Source: an uncultured Treponema sp.
Lineage (GTDB): Bacteria; Spirochaetota; Spirochaetia; Treponematales; Treponemataceae
Reading direction: 5' to 3'
Length of the DNA stretch: 5,104 bases
Assembly: GCA_946538795.1 (NCBI GenBank)
Contig: CAMNGY010000150.1
Coordinates: 1-5,104, forward strand
Shown piece after piece: positions 1 through 5,104 of the stretch; the stretch's first letter is position 1, and every line of letters begins with the position of its first letter. The notes beneath the pieces were generated by a model. It saw nothing but the letters and a program-made list of their open reading frames with translations. It was not told the origin of the DNA and did not search any database. A program made the translations under genes and the position numbers.

Positions 1-2
1 CC

Positions 3-94
3 GGCCATACGCATGCAGAAGGCCCCTTGTGGATTGGTCATAAACATGCAGACGGCCTCCTGCGGGCCGGCCATAAACATACAGAAAAGGAGCG
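3..94. repeat. Imperfect 33-bp tandem repeats upstream of the lipoprotein gene
   Basis: Two full units (3-35 and 36-68) and a partial third (69-94) share a common head, GGYCATAMRCATRCAGA, repeated with a 33-base period. The tails diverge. In one frame the units translate to 11-residue repeats (MQKAPCGLVIN, then MQTASCGPAIN, then IQK), but no ribosome binding site or plausible protein supports real coding. The array starts at the left edge and probably continues outside it. The third unit runs directly into the AAAAGGAG ribosome binding site of the next gene, so copy-number changes would alter the spacing between any upstream promoter and that gene. I saw no convincing -35/-10 pair in these 101 bases. 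Confidence 0.7.
85..92 (+). promoter_or_regulatory. Shine-Dalgarno sequence for the lipoprotein gene
   Basis: AAAAGGAG lies nine bases before the ATG at 102-104. This strong match fixes the true start of the large gene at 102, in front of a lipoprotein signal peptide. The first start codon of the long open frame downstream is the GTG at 485, which has no such site. Confidence 0.85.
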
Positions 95-101
95 TCCGTA
101 T

Positions 102-305
102 ATGCGCAAGACCAGAGCCTTTCTTTCCTTCCTCACCACAGCTTTCTTTACCCTGTCGGCAGCCCTGTGCCCGCTTGTCCTGTCATGCAACGGCAACGGC
201 GGCTCGAGCGAGATGGACGGCGACATATATAACCCTGGGGGGGGGGGGTATCTGGAAATGGTACGGGCGCAAACGGCGGCACGGGCGGAGGTGCGGGCGG
301 CCTGA
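102..305 (+). CDS. As-read 67-aa OFF-state product: signal peptide, lipobox and truncated linker
   Basis: This is what the gene encodes with exactly 12 G. The first 49 residues are those of the large lipoprotein. They comprise a basic start (MRKTR), a hydrophobic core at about residues 6-27, and the lipobox V26-L27-S28 before Cys29 (codon 186-188), followed by a polar NGNGGSS stretch and NPGGGG. After the G run the frame reads an Ala/Arg-rich tail unlike the rest and stops at TGA 303-305. The lipobox survives, so a processed lipopeptide of about 39 residues could still be made in this phase. With 11 or 14 G the third frame would stop at the TGA at 346-348, after about 82 codons. It is the 5' part of the large gene, not an independent gene. 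Confidence 0.6.
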   Translation: MRKTRAFLSFLTTAFFTLSAALCPLVLSCNGNGGSSEMDGDIYNPGGGGYLEMVRAQTAARAEVRAA

Positions 306-3300
306 ACGGAGGCGGCTCTTCCCATCCTTCCGCAATAGACATCCTTGATTTTTCCAATTCCGGCGACACGGGCGCGATAGTAAGCCTCTTCACCGGAGGG
401 ACGGCCGAAGGCGGCAGCGACGAGGCCCAGCCGCAGACCATCACCCTGGACGCGGACGCGATAGGCCTGACCCCGGGCGGCACGGTGACGCTCGCCATCA
501 CGGGCCGGGGCGTGGACTACAACGTGACCGCAGGCGCGGACGCTGACGGCAAGGTGACCTTCACCGTCCCCGCCATCGTGACCGGCACGGAAGTCACCGT
601 CACCCTCGTGGTCAAGGCTGCGGACGGGTCCGTCCTGTTCGCCGGCAGCAAGACGCAGGTGCTGGACGGAAGCGCCAGCCCGCTCAGCATAAGCCTTTCC
701 CGCCAGTACTGGGCCATGCCCGCAAGCATAAGCGCGGCGGCCAGCCCCTCGACCATAGCCTACGAGCCTTCCTCGGTGGACAGCGACAGCGTCACCTTCA
801 ATATAATAGGCCTCTCCGACGCGCCCGCCGGAGTGACGTACAGCTGGACGGACGAGAGCGGCAATGCCGTTGGCTCCGGGCCGACACTCACCCGGACGGT
901 CAGCCAGATGCTGGGCGGCAGCGTCCCTTCAAGCGAGACCCTGGAAAAGGCATACAGCGTCACGGTCAGCTACACCGACGCTTCGGGCGAGAGCAGGACC
1001 CTCACGGCGAGCGCGGCGGCCACGATTGTTACAACGACCACGCTCACGCTGGAGGGCAGCGGCATCCAGGCCAGCGGGGGCCGCATGGTCCTCGCCGTGC
1101 CGAAGGGCAGCGCCGCCGTCAGCCTGCACGCTGACGTGCTCTGCTTCGGCGGGACGCCCTCCTACAGCTGGGCCCTGGCGGACGGCAGCGCGGCGGCCCC
1201 CGCGGCAACTCTCTCCGGCACGACGGGACAGGACAACAGCGTGAGCTTCGGCCCGGCCGGAGGCAGCGCGACCGTCACGGTCTCGGCGGACCTGGGCGAC
1301 GGAAGGATCCTGACCCGCGAGCTGTACGTGTACGTGCTTGACGCGGTCATCAGCTGCGGCGACATACCGGCCGGCGGAACCGCCGCCTTCATAACGGAGG
1401 CGGCCACGGACTCCACGGTGATGACAGCCTCGCTTTCGGGCATAGCGTCCCTCCCGGGCGTGACCTACGAGTGGCAGACGGACGACATCGCCGTCGCCCT
1501 GACGGGCGGGGCCGCCGCATCCGAAGGGGAGGCCGCGACCATAACGCCTGTCGCCGCAGGAAGCACGACCGTGAGGCTCAGGGCCAGCTACCTGGGAGTC
1601 AGCTCCGGCTGGCGCACGCAGGAGCTGAAGGTCGCCGGGCTCAGGATTACCCTGGGCGGGGCCGCGGCGGGCGACGTGCTGATGGAGCTTTCCGACACGA
1701 CGGGCAAGACCCTCTCCGCGTCCGTGGTCAACGGAAGCGGCACGGCGTCATTCACCTGGGCCGTCACCGAGGGCAGCTCGGCCACGCTGGACGGCACGAC
1801 CGGGTCCAGCAGGACGCTTGCTCCGGGCAGTGCGGGCGGCAAGTCCGTCGTCACCGTGAGCACGAACGTGAACGGCAGGACGCTTTCCAAGGAACTTACG
1901 GTGTACGTCTTTGACCTCGCGCTGAGCGGCGGCACTTCGCTTTCCGCCCCCACCCCGCCGGATACGAGCTACAGCCTTATGATGACAACAAGCGATACAG
2001 CCGGAAAAACAGTCACCGCGTCCCTTAACGGAAGCGGCATGCCGGCTGTGACATACTCATGGACATGCGCCGACCCTGCATTGAACTATATAATTATGGA
2101 CGACTCGAACTCGACATCGGGAACGTTTACTGTAAAGCCTAAGGCGGCCGGAACTACAAGCTTCAGCGTTATGGCATATTATAACGGAAGTTTAACGCCC
2201 GTCTGCTCAAGGACCGTTGACGTCACCGTCGCGGGAGTCACGATTACCGGCAGTCCTGTGGTCAAGAAGGGCGGCACGGCGGTAACGCTCGGCGCAACAT
2301 TCCAAGGTTTCACAACGACTCCGACAGTCAGCTCATGGTCATGGGCATGGAAGGCCGGCTCGGCAAGCCTTGCGACAATCACCAGTCCGGCTAGCTCAAC
2401 CCCGAGCCTGACTTCTGCCACTGAGGGCGGCAAGACTACGCTGACCGTGAGCGCGGTCGTCGGCGGCATAACGCTCACGGCGGAAAAAGACATCTACGTG
2501 CTTGACCTTAAGGTAAGCGCACCGGAAGGCTGTGAAACCGACGCCTCGGGCAATCCTAAGCTGAACTACGGTGGAACGCTTGACCTGACCGCCTCCCTGA
2601 CAGGGCTGACGGCGGCTGACCTGGCGGTACTCGGCACATTGAGCTACAGCTGGTCTTCGGGCGATGCGGCCGCCACGCCGCCCGTGCCGGAAAGGGCCTC
2701 ATTCTCGCCGGACAATGCGGCAAGCACCTCCGCAAGCCCCATATCGGGCGACTCGGCCCCGGTCCCGCTGACCATCACGGTAAGCTGGACGGGCAACGCA
2801 ACGGCGGGCATCGCCGCCGGTTCTATGGACGCATCGATTGACGTCAGCATTCCTAATTCTGTGTCTCTGGAAAACCTTGCCGACTACCTGGCGAGCCTGC
2901 CGGTGAACGACAAGGACCATCCCTACACGATTCCCAATATAACGGGACTGGTTTCCAGCGGCATGTCTTCAACTGCCTTACCGTGTCAGCTAGATGTCCT
3001 GAAGACCTGCGGTCGCTACCTTGACCTTTCGGGTCTTACCCTGACAGAAGATAATGTGTTATCTTATGTCACTGCCTTTGGATCGTATAAGTTGCCTGCC
3101 TATGCCTCTGATCAGCTTTTCAGGGACAATAAATATATAGTCTCACCTCCCGTAATTTCACAGCCATCAGGCGGTCTCCTCCATGTGGGAAAAGAATTCT
3201 GGGGATGCACTGCTCTGGAGACTATACCGGCAGGAACCATCACCAACGCATATTATCTTGAATACACCTTCGAGGACTGCAAAAACCTGACGGATGCATC

Positions 3301-3961
3301 GGGTCTGGGTATATCCCCACAGGTATATAATATGTTTCAGTGTTTCTACAACTGCAAGAAGCTGACTACGCTCCCCAGTATACCCACATCCGTAGCTACC
3401 TATCCGATGAATATGCAGAAATGCTTCTACGGCTGCGAGGCCTTGCAGGATGCCTCAAGCCTAACGATAGCGACATCTCAAAATATGGACTTGAAACAGT
3501 GTTTCTACGGCTGCAAGAAGCTGACCACACCTCCGGCCATCCAAGACACGAATTCCTCAAAGAGTGTGGATATGACATCCTGCTTTGAAGGCTGCGAAAA
3601 GCTGGCCTCGTTCCCAACCTTGACCATCAGCGGCACGGTGAATCTGAACTCCTGCTTCAAGGGCTGCAAGGCGCTGACTTCTTCCGGCACGATTACGATG
3701 CCTTCCCGGATTACTGATATGACGTCCTGCTTCGAGGGCTGCACCGCCCTGTCGGGAACAACCATCATCTTCCCGTCAACATCGCCCACCGATCCCTCCA
3801 AGTGGACGGATGCGTTCAAGGGAGTTTTGCCAAGCCAGGGCGTCACCGTACAGGTCCCGGACTGTGGCGTAAAGGCTGCAATCGAAAGTGCGTCCGGCAA
3901 CTCCGGCGTCACCGTCGTCGTTGCCGGCGGCTGTGATTGTGCTTCGGGCAGCTGCCCCTGA
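102..3961 (+). CDS. Phase-variable Ig-like/leucine-rich-repeat surface lipoprotein (OFF as read, frame broken at poly-G)
   Basis: A very large secreted lipoprotein. As read, the ATG at 102 is in a different frame from the long downstream frame (open from 233 to the TGA at 3959-3961); both meet at the 12-G tract 237-248. With 13 G the product is 1286 aa, with 10 G 1285. Numbering below is for 13 G. Residues 1-28 are a signal peptide, with lipobox V-L-S and Cys29 as the lipidated residue. Residues ~50-75 form a Gly/Asn/Thr-rich linker. Residues ~105-225 form an N-terminal beta domain, followed by seven Ig-like modules with a core Trp at 249, 357, 458, 553, 654, 748 and 851. Residues ~921-1030 lead into eight leucine-rich repeats (~1032-1235) of BspA/TpLRR or DUF285 style, ending in a Cys-rich tail. 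No catalytic motif was seen. Surface display and adhesion are inferred from the architecture; the ligand is unknown. Codon 485 GTG is only the first start codon in the downstream frame and would give a protein with no signal peptide. A homopolymer sequencing error is the alternative to a real OFF state. Confidence 0.85.
237..248 (+). repeat. Poly-G tract of 12 (slipped-strand phase-variation switch)
   Basis: Twelve consecutive G follow AACCCT, 135 bases into the coding region. Upstream codons fall on positions divisible by three. Downstream sensible coding (V-S-G-N-G-T-G-A-N-G-G) falls on positions leaving remainder two. Gain of one G or loss of two joins them and adds only a few Gly residues in a flexible linker, so tract length can change without harming the protein. 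Poly-G tracts are established contingency elements in Treponema pallidum and other bacteria. That this one switches is inferred from its length, position and frame. Confidence 0.85.
740..2850 (+). repeat. Array of about seven Ig-like modules in the lipoprotein
   Basis: The translated segment repeats a roughly 95-108 residue beta-rich pattern. Each module has a central Y/F-S/E/T-W motif (Trp codons at 845, 1169, 1472, 1757, 2060, 2342 and 2651). Several end in a strand resembling 'L-x-x-E-L-x-V-Y-V-L-D' (around 1312-1341, 1879-1914 and 2470-2508). The phrase T-x-x-G-K-T-L/V-x-A-S marks the start of two modules (around 1696 and 2001). The modules are Ser/Thr/Gly/Ala-rich and strongly diverged, so this is protein-level repetition, not a nucleotide tandem repeat. 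The pattern fits bacterial Ig-like (Big-type) stalk domains that project a distal domain from the cell; the specific family is not established here. Module boundaries are approximate. Confidence 0.7.
3194..3802 (+). repeat. Eight leucine-rich repeats with a CFxGC signature
   Basis: Eight units begin at 3194, 3266, 3341, 3422, 3500, 3581, 3653 and 3728, with periods of 72-81 bases (24-27 residues). The shared core is C-F-x-G-C-x-x-L-T, usually followed by a short Pro- or Ser-containing stretch and a Met/Leu-containing turn into the next unit. The first two units have E-F-W-G-C and T-F-E-D-C, so they lack the first Cys. The pattern matches the A-F-x-x-C-x-x-L core of BspA/TpLRR repeats, and also resembles DUF285 surface-protein repeats. 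These families are typically cell-surface binding domains in oral and gut bacteria. The region before it (2861-3190) contains a leader, L-A-D-Y-L-A-S-L-P, that I associate from memory with treponemal LRR lipoproteins. Confidence 0.8.
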
Positions 3962-3982
3962 TCCCCGTGCCCGCGCGCGGTG

Positions 3983-4002
3983 ACCCGCCCCGCGGGGCGG
4001 GT
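3983..4002 (+). terminator. GC-rich hairpin after the lipoprotein gene, possible terminator
   Basis: A perfect 20-base palindrome starts 22 bases after the stop codon. It can form an 8-bp ACCCGCCC/GGGCGGGT stem with a CGCG loop. No T run follows (next bases GGGCAG), so it is not a canonical intrinsic terminator. It may instead stop transcription with help from Rho, protect the mRNA 3' end, or serve both converging genes. Confidence 0.4.
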
Positions 4003-4007
4003 GGGCA

Positions 4008-4080
4008 GTGGCGGGGCCGCCTTATGTGGCGGCGAAATGCATCCCGTGGAGCGCGGGTCCACATTGTTGCCCCCGAAGCG
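4008..4080. repeat. Direct repeat copy 1 (~73 bp)
   Basis: This copy is matched by 4214-4285, about 205 bases further on. The two share a 22-base block (4022-4043 with 4225-4246) and a 30-base block (4051-4080 with 4256-4285) with no mismatch. They differ by a 3-base indel near the left end and a 2-base indel plus substitutions in the middle. Inside, GTGGA and TCCAC flank GCGCGGG as a short inverted repeat. Function unknown; a dispersed intergenic repeat is the simplest reading. Confidence 0.75.
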
Positions 4081-4213
4081 TGCGGGTGGGGGCGGCGCCG
4101 GGGCGGCAGGGCGTATTTTGCCGGTTCCCGGCGGCTCGGTTGCGTTGTCGCACCGGCTGCCTCTCCTGCCCCTGATCCCCTCCGCCCCGCAGTTCCGCCT
4201 TCCCGGGGGAGCT

Positions 4214-4285
4214 GTGGCGGGGCTTTATGTGGCGGCGAAATGCATCTCGTGGGGGGCGCGGGTCCACATTGTTGCCCCCGAAGCG
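4214..4285. repeat. Direct repeat copy 2 (~72 bp)
   Basis: Second copy of the element at 4008-4080, in the same orientation. It lies 31 bases beyond the 3' end of the Rpn-like frame on the opposite strand. A 13-base piece of the left end of copy 1 (4009-4021) recurs exactly at 4305-4317, reaching the Rpn stop codon. Unit boundaries may therefore be wider than drawn, or a third copy may be truncated there. Confidence 0.75.
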
Positions 4286-4316
4286 CGCGCGGGAGCCCTT
4301 GCTCTGGCGGGGCCGC

Positions 4317-4643
4317 CTATGCCTCCGCCGGAGGTTCCGCAGGCTCTGCCGCCAGTGCCCGTATATCCTCGACCGACAGACCGGTTATCTGGGAAACCTG
4401 GTCTATGGAAAGCCCCAGTGCAAGCGCGTTGCGTGCTGCCTCCTGCTTACCGGAAAGCGTTCCCTGCTTAAAACCGTGAACCTCACCGTCTTTCCACCCC
4501 TCTTCGCGGGCAGCCTGTTTGGCGAGCCTAATGCCGTTCCTGTAGTCTGCCTCCGCCCGGTCCGTCGACAGGTGGTAGGCCCATGCCCGCTCTTCCGCGG
4601 CAATCCTCATGTACGTTTTCAGTGCCGTCATGTACTCCTCCAC
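4317..4643 (-). pseudogene. C-terminal half of a broken Rpn-family nuclease/putative transposase
   Basis: The translated half contains A-W-A-Y-H-L-S, then A-E-A-D-Y-R-N-G-I-R-L-A, then a Lys/Glu/Gly-rich helical stretch with E-E-G-W-K-D-G-E. It ends in A-R-N-A-L-A-L-G-L-S-I-D-Q-V followed by T-G-L-S-V-E-D-I. This order is characteristic, from memory, of the C-terminus of treponemal and clostridial TIGR01784/PDDEXK_2 proteins, where the E-G/K-G stretch varies in length. The frame stops at TAG 4317-4319. It stays open upstream to a TAG at about 4706-4708, but the earliest reasonable start is GTG 4641-4643, without a ribosome binding site. It is thus the tail of the nuclease encoded at 4742-5104, in another frame. 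The intervening family-typical linker sequence is missing, replaced by hairpins. An independently translated C-terminal protein is possible but unsupported. Confidence 0.75.
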
Positions 4644-4766
4644 GTTCGCCCGCCGACGTTGTCGCTGGGCGAACGTAACGACCTGTGCAAAGCACAGGTC
4701 GCAATTCTATCTGATTTCGTGAGTTTCCGCAACGCGGAAACTCATTGGCTTCCCGTCAGGGAAGCC
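4642..4766. repeat. Cluster of four different hairpins inside the Rpn-like gene
   Basis: There are four consecutive inverted repeats. (1) 4642-4651/4667-4676 has a 10-bp stem with a 15-base loop that carries an inner 4-bp CGAC/GTCG stem. (2) 4679-4688/4692-4701 has a 10-bp stem with loop AAA. (3) 4720-4730/4734-4744 has an 11-bp stem with loop AAC. (4) 4747-4754/4759-4766 has an 8-bp stem with loop GTCA. All arms are perfect matches, but the four stems have unrelated sequences. A 17-19 base unpaired spacer separates 2 from 3; the others are almost abutting. The cluster fills the space between the two halves of the nuclease gene and contains the stop of the first half. It may be a REP/BIME-like or MITE-like element; its nature is unknown. 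Confidence 0.8.
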
Positions 4767-5104
4767 GCCGCCCTTTGCAAGCTTCCGTCCACCTGTCCCG
4801 GTACCTTCAGGTCAAAGAAGAGGATCTGCAGCCGGTCCGACAATACCGCCCCGTCGTCAAGCCGTACCATCCCCCGGTGAAAGAACTGCCTCCCGCCCAG
4901 TTTGCCCTCCTCCCCGAACAGGTCGAAGTCTATGAGGAAAATCTGGTAGACGGAAGGCATGCTTTCATACGGCCTTCCCCGCCGCAGGCTGCCCGCACAG
5001 AGCTTGCAGGCGTAGAAGAGTGCCCTGAGCTTCTGATCGTCGTCCGCCTTGGTCAGCTGCAATTCAATGTCGGCCTTCTGCCCGTCGTTGAATTCGCAGT
5101 TGAC
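4742..5104 (-). pseudogene. Nuclease-domain half of an Rpn-family PD-(D/E)XK nuclease/putative transposase (5' end off window)
   Basis: The frame runs in from the right edge, so the start and roughly the first third of the protein are missing; the TTG at 5060-5062 is internal. Near the edge A-D-I-E-L-Q-L-T-K fits the catalytic E-x-Q/K part of the PD-(D/E)XK fold in the PDDEXK_2/TIGR01784 family. It is followed by L-R-A-L-F-Y-A-C-K-L, then M-P-S-V-Y-Q-I-F-L-I-D-F-D-L-F and L-Q-I-L-F-F-D-L-K-V-P, all family hallmarks as I recall them. Rpn proteins are DNA nucleases that promote RecA-independent recombination in E. coli. After G-S-L-Q-R-A-A the match fades and the frame ends at TGA 4742-4744 inside a hairpin. 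The downstream C-terminal part is out of frame at 4317-4643, so the gene is judged broken. Translation of this half alone would leave the nuclease core but not the tail. Confidence 0.8.

Larger units (their letters stand above)
3962..4316. other. 355-bp convergent intergenic region, no gene
   Basis: This lies between the stop of the lipoprotein gene (+) and the stop of the broken Rpn gene (-). It is very GC-rich, so long open frames arise on both strands by chance, but their translations are Arg/Gly/Pro/Ala-rich with no domain. What it does hold is a hairpin next to the lipoprotein stop and two copies of a ~73-bp direct repeat, listed separately. The spacer between the copies (4081-4213) shows no recognisable feature. 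Confidence 0.75.

Noticed and set aside
13..348. Plus-strand frame of 111 codons over the upstream repeats and the signal-peptide region
   Set aside because: Its start is tandem-repeat translation, and it then overlaps the signal peptide in a wrong frame with Arg/Ala-rich nonsense. It has no ribosome binding site.
1588..1953. Minus-strand frames opposite the lipoprotein gene
   Set aside because: They are antisense shadows of a repeat-rich high-GC gene, Val/Pro/Ser-rich with no domains, and better explained by codon bias on the plus strand.
485..3961. Taking the long frame as a gene starting at GTG 485
   Set aside because: There is no ribosome binding site there. The same frame is open back to 233 with sensible Gly-rich sequence, and a lipoprotein signal peptide with a strong ribosome binding site lies just upstream, separated only by the poly-G shift.
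4008..4285. Insertion sequence bounded by the ~73-bp repeats
   Set aside because: The repeats are direct, no transposase is encoded between them, and there are no terminal inverted repeats or target duplication.
3937..4479. Plus-strand frames of 163-217 codons across the intergenic region and the Rpn-like gene
   Set aside because: They are Arg/Gly/Pro-rich products of GC-rich DNA without family motifs, and they run antisense to a recognisable nuclease C-terminus.
4642..4766. CRISPR array or tRNA cluster for the four hairpins
   Set aside because: The stems are not repeats of one another and spacers are irregular. None forms a cloverleaf with T-loop or CCA features.

Overview
The window looks like chromosomal DNA from a GC-rich relative of Treponema (phylum Spirochaetota). 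This rests on protein style recalled from memory, not on a database search. Three things point there: a very large lipoprotein whose Ig-like modules lead into BspA/TpLRR-type leucine-rich repeats, a long poly-G tract inside its 5' coding region, and a neighbouring Rpn-type PD-(D/E)XK nuclease/'putative transposase'. Species cannot be assigned. Sampled 60-base stretches range from about 43% to 77% GC.

Layout. Bases 1-101 hold imperfect 33-bp tandem repeats that run off the left edge; the last unit merges into the ribosome binding site of the first gene. Bases 102-3961 (+) are one large gene for a secreted lipoprotein. It encodes a signal peptide with lipobox (Cys29), a glycine-rich linker, an N-terminal beta domain, about seven Ig-like modules, eight leucine-rich repeats with a CFxGC signature, and a Cys-rich C-terminus. 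As given, the gene is out of frame: a run of 12 G (237-248) puts the signal peptide in a different frame from the remaining roughly 1,240 codons. With 13 or 10 G the reading frame is continuous (1286 or 1285 aa). This is the classic arrangement of a slipped-strand, phase-variable surface antigen, seen here in the OFF state.

Bases 3962-4316 are a convergent intergenic region with a GC-rich hairpin just after the lipoprotein stop and two copies of a ~73-bp direct repeat. On the minus strand, 4317-5104 is a broken Rpn-family gene whose 5' end lies beyond the right edge. Its nuclease half (5104-4742) and its C-terminal half (4643-4317) are in different frames. They are separated by a cluster of four different, near-perfect short hairpins (4642-4766).

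The most interesting signals are the poly-G switch on a giant mosaic surface lipoprotein and the hairpin cluster lodged in the rpn-like gene. The two genes show no evident functional link. Together they look like a variable accessory region containing a contingency locus, repeats and decaying mobile-type genes.
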